From positions 1 to 14,383 of the forward strand of contig JAISBJ010000031.1 in NCBI GenBank assembly GCA_031266235.1: 14,383 nt of DNA. Direction: 5' to 3'. This document shows positions 6,869-13,625 of this stretch, in pieces (the first letter of the stretch is position 1; each line of letters opens with the position of its first letter). The DNA comes from Puniceicoccales bacterium. Lineage in GTDB: Bacteria; Verrucomicrobiota; Verrucomicrobiia; Opitutales; LL51. The position numbers and the translations under genes are program-made. A model generated the notes under the pieces. It worked only from the letters and a program-made list of their open reading frames with translations, was not told where the DNA came from and made no database searches.

Positions 6869-9319
6869 TTAAATATCTGTGTCGAGCTGCCAGTGACCTT
6901 CCTTCGGAGCGCGATAGACCGGCTCTTTGGGCGACTCCTTCGAGCGGCTGCGGATCGGTGTGCCGCCCGGCGATAGGATGTTGGCCGTGACAAAAATAAG
7001 TAAATTCTTCTTCTGCGTCGTCTCGCCCTTCGACCGAAATAGCTTCCCAATCAGAGGAATGTCGCCGAGAAGCGGGATTTTGTCGTGGACTTCCCGGATC
7101 TCCTCCCGCGTCAATCCCCCCATCACTACCGTCGCCCCGTCGTAAATGGTCACCTCCGTTTGGATCTCGCGCGTGGAAAATATGGGCTGGTAAAACCCCG
7201 GCGGAACCTGAACCGTCGTGCCCCCCTGTATGGCAAGGCTGCGGCCGCCGTATTCCATGAACCCTTCGAATTCTGTTACGCGCGGCGCCAATTGTAAACT
7301 GATGCAGCTGTTCTCCTCGACGATGGGCGTGACGTTCATCTCGACGCCCACATTGCGCGTTTGGAAATCGCTGGGCGTGCCCGCCGTGATCGTTACGCCG
7401 GCGGAGTTGGCATCGCCGGTCCCCACATCCGACGAAATTTCTCCGTAAGTTTTGGGGTAAATGAATTCCTGGGCGACCACAATTTTAGCCGTTTTCCCAG
7501 AAAGTACCGTCAATTTCGGGGCGCTCATCAGGTCGGAATTGGACTGCTGTTCCAATGCCCGGAGGGTGAGATTCAGATTAATGCTGTCGCTGATGACGCC
7601 CTTGATGTTGAGTAAGTCGATCGCCGATGCCCCCAAATTCAGGCCGCCGGGGAACGTCGGAGTGGAACTGGGAATGGGAATTTCATCTCTCTTCGCCCCG
7701 TTAGCGTCTTTGAATACGATGGAGCCGTCTCCGCTAGACGCATTTTTGATTGTAAATGCTTCGCTAAGCGGTCGTAAATTATTGTTGCCGTTCTGTTGAG
7801 TGCCCAGCGTGGCGGTTCGAGAAAAAGCGGGGTTAGCGCCGGCCGCTCCCCGGTGGATGAAACTGGAAGCCCAGCCCAATTGCAATTCGTCGAGCTTCCC
7901 CTGGGCGATTTCGATGAATTTTGTCTCGATTTCAACCTGCCTGGTTTGCTCGTATTTGGCGAGAATTTCCTGGACGCGCTTGATATTGCGGAGCGTTTGG
8001 GTGACGATGAGCTGCGATCCGTCGAAGGCCAGATTGCTGCCGGTGGTGCTGGAGAAATTGACGCCCGCTTTTTGTAAAAATTCTTTGAGAAGGCGCTCCT
8101 CTTCCGCGCTGGAGTTGGCGCCGGCGGATTCCTTTTTTTTGTCCTTGTCGCCGCCGGAATTGCCGCTAAGGCCGGTCATGCGGATGATGGCGGAACGCGA
8201 AATTTTGAAGAATTTTGTTACAAGATTTTCCAAAATGCCGCCCTCCGCTTTGCGAAAAACGATGACTTCATCCTCGATGTCGAACTGGTAGGAGCTGGCT
8301 TTGGCGATGAAATTCAGGATTTTGTCGAGGGGCATGTTGTTGAGATTGAGCGTGAGCGTCGGCTCCGCGGCATTCTGCGTGAGCATGACCACCATGTTTA
8401 TATCGCTTTTTTGCTGGTTTTTTACATCCGGATCGCACTGCTCCGAAAGCGCCGTGAGCGCATTGATGGCCTGGGTCAGCGGCGTGTTGCTCAGGGAAAT
8501 TTTGGGAATAATGATGCGATTGAGGCGTTGGAATATCGCGCTCGACGTTTCTTGATCGCCCTCCGCTTCGACGTTTTCGAGGGAAATTTTTGGCGTTTGC
8601 CAGGTATCTTGGACGCTTTTCAGCAGGATATCCCGCGCTTCTTTGGCGTTACTCGGGAAGTCGGCGCCGGGCTCCAATTGTCTTTGTTTGACGTAAGTTT
8701 CGATGGCGCGGGCCTGCTTATTTTGGGGGTCGCTCCGCAATATGCTTTTGGCGATCGCGAAAGCTTCTTCGTTGTCGCCGACGAGCAGCAAAGATCGTGC
8801 CTTTAGGGCGAGGTAATTGATTCTTTTTGGCGAAATTTTTACCGTTTCGGCGCTATTTTCGGATTGATTTTCGATTAATTTTACTGGAATTGGTGATTCT
8901 TTTACAGGCTCGGCGACGGATTTTTTTGGCAGAGAACTGGTGATATTTTTAGATTGATTTTCGATTAATTTTACCGGATCTGATGATTCTTTTACAGGTT
9001 CGGCGGCGGATTTTTTTTGCGGAGAATCAGTGGTGTCGTCGGGCTGACTTTCTATTAATTTTGTCGGCGCTGTTTCGGAAATATTATTTGAAATTTCAGT
9101 AAAATTTTCCGAAACTTTCGCTTCGGAAATATTCTGATCTGAATTTTGGATAGCATCGGCAGACGATTCGACGAAATCCTTCTTTTGAAAAGACCACTCG
9201 CTTTGTGGCGGCCCCGCAAGCTCAGTTACCTCAGGCTCAGCCTCCTTTAGCGCTACTAAAACCTCGCCAAAATATAGGCATCCCACCGTAAATAGTAATA
9301 AGAAAAACCTAAACCACAT
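6869..9319 (-). CDS. Secretin-family outer-membrane channel, verrucomicrobial pilus-secretin type (orphan)
   Basis: This is a predicted multimeric outer-membrane gate of the kind used by type IV pilus (PilQ) or type II secretion (GspD) machines. The product is 816 residues. A short hydrophobic N-terminus is followed by an acidic, Ser/Pro/Lys-rich, probably disordered region (about 25-165) with 30-residue tandem repeats (87-155). A TPR-like helix pair lies at about 167-205, an STN/N0-like domain at about 272-357 (IPKISLSNTPLTQAINAL then LTLNLNNMPLDKIL), and a secretin N-domain-like piece at about 424-460. The channel domain is at about 580-785, with SAPKLTVLSGKTAKI and the signature IPLLGDIPLIGKLFR (748-762). 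FTVGC near residue 14 resembles a weak lipobox (Thr at -3 is atypical). The architecture resembles Amuc_1098-type proteins. No pilM/N/O, ATPase or pilin gene is visible; it lies between ligA and marC. Family is firm; the machine served is unknown. Confidence 0.9.
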   Translation of the reverse strand: MWFRFFLLLFTVGCLYFGEVLVALKEAEPEVTELAGPPQSEWSFQKKDFVESSADAIQNSDQNISEAKVSENFTEISNNISETAPTKLIESQPDDTTDSPQKKSAAEPVKESSDPVKLIENQSKNITSSLPKKSVAEPVKESPIPVKLIENQSENSAETVKISPKRINYLALKARSLLLVGDNEEAFAIAKSILRSDPQNKQARAIETYVKQRQLEPGADFPSNAKEARDILLKSVQDTWQTPKISLENVEAEGDQETSSAIFQRLNRIIIPKISLSNTPLTQAINALTALSEQCDPDVKNQQKSDINMVVMLTQNAAEPTLTLNLNNMPLDKILNFIAKASSYQFDIEDEVIVFRKAEGGILENLVTKFFKISRSAIIRMTGLSGNSGGDKDKKKESAGANSSAEEERLLKEFLQKAGVNFSSTTGSNLAFDGSQLIVTQTLRNIKRVQEILAKYEQTRQVEIETKFIEIAQGKLDELQLGWASSFIHRGAAGANPAFSRTATLGTQQNGNNNLRPLSEAFTIKNASSGDGSIVFKDANGAKRDEIPIPSSTPTFPGGLNLGASAIDLLNIKGVISDSINLNLTLRALEQQSNSDLMSAPKLTVLSGKTAKIVVAQEFIYPKTYGEISSDVGTGDANSAGVTITAGTPSDFQTRNVGVEMNVTPIVEENSCISLQLAPRVTEFEGFMEYGGRSLAIQGGTTVQVPPGFYQPIFSTREIQTEVTIYDGATVVMGGLTREEIREVHDKIPLLGDIPLIGKLFRSKGETTQKKNLLIFVTANILSPGGTPIRSRSKESPKEPVYRAPKEGHWQLDTDI
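8855..9061 (-). repeat. 90-bp tandem repeats in the secretin's disordered N-terminal region
   Basis: Two full 90-bp units and part of a third are in register with the reading frame, encoding 30-residue units at about residues 87-116, 117-146 and 147-155. Each begins KLIE(N/S)Q, and the two full units contain KKS(A/V)AEPVKES. The period also shows in the DNA, where a GATTGATTTTCGATTAATTT block near 8862 recurs near 8952 and, diverged, near 9042. The unit length keeps the frame, so copy number could vary without breaking the protein. Confidence 0.85.
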
Positions 9320-9413
9320 CCTCTATCCCCAACAATCGAATCACCTAATTTAAGTCAAATGACCTGCGATCGGCTATACCCCTAGTAAAAATGTGGAAAA
9401 AGTCAAGGTTTTT
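9320..9413. other. 94-base gap between marC and secretin genes
   Basis: This gap should hold the secretin's own promoter if it is not read through from marC. Two TTGACT-like -35 candidates exist on the minus strand (9401-9406 and 9353-9358), but neither has a good -10 at 16-18 bases; TATAGC at 9373-9378 is 22 bases from the first. No GC-rich hairpin with a T-run is seen after marC. Confidence 0.4.
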
Positions 9414-10055
9414 TTATAAATTCTGTAGAAATGCCTTCGTGCCCGCTAAAATAGAGCCCACCGCTAAACATGTAATTAACATGCCAGCCAGCTTTTCAAT
9501 GACTTTTAAAACGGGTGGCGTGAGGTACTTCGAAAATTTACAACCCAGAAAAAATGAAAGGTAAACTAAAATGACTAAAACGAAAAGCGCTCCGTAAAAA
9601 ACCAAGGTGTGGGCAATGGAATTCGGTAACGCCATGCGCTTCACCAAGGTCGCCGTGATCACCCCCGGCCCCACAAATAGCGGCGTCGCAAGCGGGGTAA
9701 TGACAAAACTAAACGGATTTTTATTGCCCTCGTCGGACTCCTGTTGGTCGTCGGATCCCTTGGCCAATATCATAGTTACCCCAATTGTAAATAAGTAAAG
9801 CCCCCCACCTATCCGAAACGCTTCGGTCGAAATGTGAAAAATGTCGTCGAGAATGATTTTTCCAAAAAAAGCAAATACAAACAGTAAAATCCCGCCCACA
9901 AGACAGACTTGGCGCGAAATTTGTAGCCGCTCCGCAATGGTACAATGGCGCGTCAGCCCCAGCATAATAGTGATGGCGGTCGGCGGGTTCGTGACGACGT
10001 ACATGTAGGTGATGATCTCAAAAAATAAATCTAAAAACGACAAATCGCTGCTCAT
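9414..10055 (-). CDS. MarC-family (UPF0056) inner-membrane protein
   Basis: This is a predicted six-helix inner-membrane protein of the MarC/YhgN/YchE family. The family's function is not established; early links to multiple antibiotic resistance were not upheld. The product is 213 residues, matching the family's usual 200-220. Hydrophobic segments fall at about 8-28, 50-70, 79-97, 116-138, 147-170 and 186-208. Family-typical stretches are visible: TNPPTAITIMLGLT (usually NPLG-like then a threonine), FHISTEAFRIGGGLYLF, and the second-half repeat TPLATPLFVGPGVIT. A short charged loop (about 99-112) joins the two halves. The gene follows ftsH by 26 bases, so it is probably the third gene of a tilS-ftsH-marC transcript. 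No strong Shine-Dalgarno precedes its ATG, only an AGAG some 15 bases away. A substrate cannot be assigned. Confidence 0.9.
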   Translation of the reverse strand: MSSDLSFLDLFFEIITYMYVVTNPPTAITIMLGLTRHCTIAERLQISRQVCLVGGILLFVFAFFGKIILDDIFHISTEAFRIGGGLYLFTIGVTMILAKGSDDQQESDEGNKNPFSFVITPLATPLFVGPGVITATLVKRMALPNSIAHTLVFYGALFVLVILVYLSFFLGCKFSKYLTPPVLKVIEKLAGMLITCLAVGSILAGTKAFLQNL

Positions 10056-10081
10056 ATTTTTACTTTGCTCTATTTCAATTT

Positions 10082-12088
10082 TTAAGATTCTTTTTCAAGC
10101 TTTTTTTCATTGGGCTGCGTTTTTTCCGTTGGCGGCGTACCGTCTGCGGGCGTTTCTTCATTTGGTTTTTGTTTTTTGGGCCGGCGTAGACGCGGATTGC
10201 CGCTCGGTTTGGTCTGGAAATCGCCGTGTTTGACCAGCTCGTACACGCTTTTGCCCTCGATGGTCTCGTATTTCAGGAGGGCATTGGCGAGTTTTGCGAG
10301 CAAATCGTAGCGCTCGCGGAGGATTTGGTGGGCGCGGTTGTATTCGTTTTGAATTGTTTTAGCAATTTCGTTATCAATTTTTTGGGCGGTTTGTTCGCTG
10401 TAATTTTGCTGGCGGGCGATCTCCTTGCCGAGGAAAATGTGGTCCTGATTCTCCCCGTAGGCGACGGTCCCGAGGTCGCTCATCCCCCAGTCGCAAACCA
10501 TCCGGCGGGCGAGTTTAGTGGCCGATTTGATGTCCGCGGCGGCGCCACTCGTCAGCTCCTGGAACTCGATTTCCTCCGCGACGCGCCCACCCATGGAACA
10601 GCAAATATTGTTTAAAATGTTGGTTTTGGAATAATTGAGAATATCTTTTTTTGGGATAAACATGGTGCTGCCGAGACTTTGGCCGCGGGGTAGAATGGTC
10701 ACTTTGTGGACCGGTATGTCGCCGGTATCGATGACCGCTTGGATAATCGCGTGGCCGGCCTCGTGGAATGCCGTAATTTTTTTGTCCTTCGTATCCATGA
10801 GTCTGCGGCGCTCGCGTCCGTAGGCGATTTTGTCGTAGGCCTCGCCGATTTCGGGGCGGTCGATCTCCTTGCGGTCGTAGCGCGCACAGAGCAACGCCGC
10901 TTCATTGAGTAAATTTTCGAGGTCGGCTCCGGAAAATCCGGATGTGTGGCGGGCGATTTCCTTCAAACTGATATGCGTTTTCAATTTGAAGCGTTTGGCG
11001 TGGACTTTTAGAATGGCGAGGCGGCCGAGCAGGTCGGGGATATCGATGACCACTTGGCGGTCGAAGCGTCCGGGGCGGAGTAGGGCGCTATCGAGGACGT
11101 CGGGGCGGTTAGTCGCCGCAATGACGATCACGCCGGTATTTTCTTCGAAGCCGTCCATTTCGACCAGAAGGGAATTTAAAGTCTGCTCCCGCTCGTCGTT
11201 CCCCCCGCCGATGCCAGCCCCGCGATTGCGGCCGACGGCGTCAATTTCGTCGATGAACACGAGACAGGGCGCACTTTTGCGGGCTTGTTCGAAGGTATCG
11301 CGGACGCGGGCGGCTCCCAGGCCGACGAACATCTCCACGAAATCCGAGCCGCTCATGTTGAAAAAAGGGACGTTGGCTTCACCGGCGATGGCCCGCGCCA
11401 GCAGCGTTTTACCGGTTCCCGGCGGCCCAACCATCAGGCAGCCCTTGGGGATTTTAGCACCAATATCCCTAAATTTTTGCGGATTTTTTAAAAAATCGAC
11501 GATCTCAGCCACCTCCTCCTTCGCCTCCTCGTACCCCGCGAAATCCTCAAATGTCTTCGTGTGCTTGTCCTTCGAAACGAGTTTCGCCTTGCTTTTCCCG
11601 AACGATAAAGCGCTGCGATTGACGTTTTTGATCTGGCGGAAAAAAAAGAAATAGATGAAAAAAATGATGATGAGTAGCGGCAAAATACTCAGCAAAACGG
11701 ATATCAGGAGGCTGTTATTGGAAACTTCGCGCCACACATTGGAAGAGGCGATGAGGTCTTCGAAGCGGTAGTCCGTCAGCCTGCCCTCTGCCTCAAAGAG
11801 AACGAAGTCGCGGGTTTGGCCGTTGAGGAGCTTGACGGGTGTTTTTACGCTCGCTTTTCCGTAGAGGATGTGCCATTTTTCGCCCTTCGACGGGTCCGAT
11901 TTGATGAAACCTTCGCGGATTCTCCCCTGCTTGGAAGCTTCGATGGTCTGGGAAATCGTCCAATGTTCCTTCAGCGAGGCGCTCGCGTTGTAGACGTCCC
12001 ACAGAAAACACATGGCTAAAATAATAACGAGCCACACCGCTAGAGCGTGCCAGCGATTGTTATTTTTTTTTAAATTAGATGAGCCCAT
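10082..12088 (-). CDS. ftsH: ATP-dependent zinc metalloprotease FtsH
   Basis: This membrane-anchored AAA+ protease forms a hexamer, pulls damaged or regulatory membrane and cytosolic proteins out of place and degrades them. The product is 668 residues against 644 in E. coli. Two membrane helices (about 13-31 and 126-150) flank a periplasmic domain of about 95 residues. The AAA domain has Walker A GPPGTGKT (221-228), Walker B with Asp280 and Glu281 in VFIDEID, and the second region of homology AATNRPDVLDSALLRPGRFD. The protease domain has the zinc motif HEAGH (442-446), with Asp519 as the likely third ligand. The last 40 or so residues form a Lys/Pro/Glu-rich, probably disordered tail. A GGGGAG ribosome binding site overlaps the tilS stop, 14 bases upstream. 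In many Gram-negatives FtsH turns over LpxC and so limits LPS synthesis, which would connect it to the LPS genes here; that link is inference. Confidence 0.98.
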   Translation of the reverse strand: MGSSNLKKNNNRWHALAVWLVIILAMCFLWDVYNASASLKEHWTISQTIEASKQGRIREGFIKSDPSKGEKWHILYGKASVKTPVKLLNGQTRDFVLFEAEGRLTDYRFEDLIASSNVWREVSNNSLLISVLLSILPLLIIIFFIYFFFFRQIKNVNRSALSFGKSKAKLVSKDKHTKTFEDFAGYEEAKEEVAEIVDFLKNPQKFRDIGAKIPKGCLMVGPPGTGKTLLARAIAGEANVPFFNMSGSDFVEMFVGLGAARVRDTFEQARKSAPCLVFIDEIDAVGRNRGAGIGGGNDEREQTLNSLLVEMDGFEENTGVIVIAATNRPDVLDSALLRPGRFDRQVVIDIPDLLGRLAILKVHAKRFKLKTHISLKEIARHTSGFSGADLENLLNEAALLCARYDRKEIDRPEIGEAYDKIAYGRERRRLMDTKDKKITAFHEAGHAIIQAVIDTGDIPVHKVTILPRGQSLGSTMFIPKKDILNYSKTNILNNICCSMGGRVAEEIEFQELTSGAAADIKSATKLARRMVCDWGMSDLGTVAYGENQDHIFLGKEIARQQNYSEQTAQKIDNEIAKTIQNEYNRAHQILRERYDLLAKLANALLKYETIEGKSVYELVKHGDFQTKPSGNPRLRRPKKQKPNEETPADGTPPTEKTQPNEKKLEKES

Positions 12089-12097
12089 TGCGCGCGT

Positions 12098-12103
12098 CTC
12101 CCC
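12098..12103 (-). promoter_or_regulatory. Ribosome binding site of ftsH, overlapping the tilS stop codon
   Basis: On the minus strand GGGGAG lies 9 bases before the ftsH ATG and shares a base with the tilS TAG, so the two genes are probably translationally coupled. Confidence 0.55.
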
Positions 12104-13503
12104 TAGGGCATGGATTTTTTTACCTCTGTCGACGAAAAAGTGATCCGCAGCGCATAATTCTTTTGGACTTTTGCGGCGTCGGCGGGGGGGAGATGGGGGA
12201 CCCAGAGGATGGCGCCGCGTTCGTCGCAGAGCACGGGGAGCGTGGAGCGTTGGTTGGCGGGGATTTTTTTTTCGGAAAAGAGTTTTTTGAGGGATTTTGT
12301 CGGGGCGTTGATGGGGCGGTATTGGTCGCCGGGCAGCCGCGCCCGTATAAAAATTTTGGTATTATTTTCGCCGCTAATGTAAATAACGGAAGTATTTAAG
12401 TTTTCGCCGGGGAAATTTTGCGGAGGGAAGGGCACGATCGCGCGCGTCAATTTGTAGCCCGTGGGCAAGTATACCGTTCCCCATTGCCAGTATTTAAAAT
12501 TTATTTCAAAAAAATTTGAAAATTTAGTTTTTTTATGTAAAATTTTGCCATTAATTTCGACAAAAATTTTAGGCTTGACACTTATTTTTGCGGAGCGATT
12601 TTGGGTGACAGCTGTGAGGATTTGTTCGAAGCAGGGGCGAGTTGGCGGCGAATCGTGCAGCCAGCGTTGGATTGCGCGGCGGATAATGGCGGGGTGCGCG
12701 ACGGCTTGGAGGTCAAGTTTTTGGGGATTTGAACACAGATTTTCGGCCATTTGATTGAGGCAGGAGGCGTCTTCTTCGAGGTAGCGGTGGGCGAGGAGGA
12801 ATCCCGATTTCCAGTCGCGCTCCCTAAAAATGAAGCCTAGAAGCGGCATGATTTTGCGGATCCGATTGCGCAAATAGCCCTCGCTTTGGTTGCTGGAGTC
12901 CTCACGCCAAGGGATGCGATTTTTTGTAAAAATATCAATAATTTCTTGTTTAAAAACGGAGATGAGCGGGCGCAGGCGACGGGTGCCGTCTCGGACGGGT
13001 TGGCAATTTTTTGGAGCGGCGATTTTCGCGCTGCCGCGGGCGAGGCGCATGAGCATAGTTTCGACGACGTCGTCCGCGTGGTGAGCTAAAAAGAGGAATT
13101 TGCTGCCGATTTCAGCCATTATTTGCGAAAAAAATGTATAACGAGCCGCTCGCAATGCGTCTTCGGAAACGGGGCCTTCGGAACGCTTTTCCGTGAAAAA
13201 TGCTACGCCCAAAGCACTCGCCAAATGGCTAACAAATCGCGCGTCGTCGTCCGTTTCTCGGCCCCTCGTATTGTGATTATAATAGAGAATAGCGAGTCGA
13301 TCTGCGGGGAATTTCGCCGCTAAAGCGAGCGCCAAACAAACGGAATCTATCCCCCCAGAGCAGGCGATACACAACCGATCATTCGGAGAAATGGCGGGAA
13401 AAATGCCTAGCCGCGCCCCGATCTCCCGATCCACAACTCGCGCAAATTCCTGCCACACATCATCCACACGCCCCATCATGGTAAAAAAGGAAACTCTCGT
13501 CAA
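12103..13503 (-). CDS. tilS: tRNA(Ile)-lysidine synthase
   Basis: This is an essential cytosolic enzyme that uses ATP and lysine to convert C34 of the CAU-anticodon tRNA(Ile) to lysidine, switching it from AUG to AUA decoding. The product is 466 residues against 432 in E. coli. The PP-loop SGGIDS is at residues 49-54, followed by the family's LAHHADDVVETMLMRLARGS (139-158), the RNRIRKIMP segment (212-220) and a C-terminal TilS_C domain (from about 390) with RARLPGDQYRPI and a later KLFSEKKIP. The preferred start is TTG at 13503, because AGGGA sits 6 bases upstream; ATG at 13479 and 13476 are alternatives without a clear site. The segment around 12480-12600 is very AT-rich and Phe/Lys/Asn-rich, probably an interdomain linker. 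tilS directly upstream of ftsH is a widely conserved order. Confidence 0.95.
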   Translation of the reverse strand: MTRVSFFTMMGRVDDVWQEFARVVDREIGARLGIFPAISPNDRLCIACSGGIDSVCLALALAAKFPADRLAILYYNHNTRGRETDDDARFVSHLASALGVAFFTEKRSEGPVSEDALRAARYTFFSQIMAEIGSKFLFLAHHADDVVETMLMRLARGSAKIAAPKNCQPVRDGTRRLRPLISVFKQEIIDIFTKNRIPWREDSSNQSEGYLRNRIRKIMPLLGFIFRERDWKSGFLLAHRYLEEDASCLNQMAENLCSNPQKLDLQAVAHPAIIRRAIQRWLHDSPPTRPCFEQILTAVTQNRSAKISVKPKIFVEINGKILHKKTKFSNFFEINFKYWQWGTVYLPTGYKLTRAIVPFPPQNFPGENLNTSVIYISGENNTKIFIRARLPGDQYRPINAPTKSLKKLFSEKKIPANQRSTLPVLCDERGAILWVPHLPPADAAKVQKNYALRITFSSTEVKKSMP

Positions 13504-13509
13504 ATCATT

Positions 13510-13514
13510 TCCCT
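13510..13514 (-). promoter_or_regulatory. Ribosome binding site supporting a TTG start for tilS
   Basis: AGGGA on the minus strand ends 6 bases before TTG at 13503. An ATG between them (ATG ATT TGA) is out of frame and stops at once. The ATGs at 13479 and 13476 have no comparable site. Confidence 0.5.
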
Positions 13515-13559
13515 AAACCCCACGACAAAGCTCGCAAAAATAATCTCTCTAACAGAAAA

Positions 13560-13589
13560 GTTAGACGCTCTGGCAACGAAAACGTTCAA
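13560..13589 (-). promoter_or_regulatory. Possible sigma70-type promoter for tilS-ftsH-marC
   Basis: On the minus strand TTGAAC (13584-13589) and TCTAAC (13560-13565) are 18 bases apart, each matching the consensus at 4 of 6 positions. They lie in the 122-base gap before tilS, giving a leader of roughly 50 bases. The match is weak. The rest of the gap shows A/T runs and no convincing terminator. Confidence 0.3.
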
Positions 13590-13625
13590 AAATTTTTATT
13601 TTTTTTATCCTCCGCCGCGGAAATT

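Noticed and set aside
7796..8291. Overlapping plus-strand frames opposite the secretin gene
   Set aside because: They are antisense to a continuous secretin frame and show shadow-like composition.
9373..9406. Promoter for the secretin gene (TTGACT with TATAGC)
   Set aside because: The spacing is 22 bases, outside the usual 16-18, and no better -10 is present at the right distance.
10905..11654. 249-residue open frame antisense to ftsH
   Set aside because: It is the complement of the conserved AAA domain, is Ser/Arg/Pro-rich without family motifs, and the FtsH frame is intact.
13611..13622. Palindrome around TCCGCGGCGGA after the oxidoreductase as a terminator
   Set aside because: The usable stem is about four pairs and on the transcribed strand it is followed by an A-run rather than a T-run.
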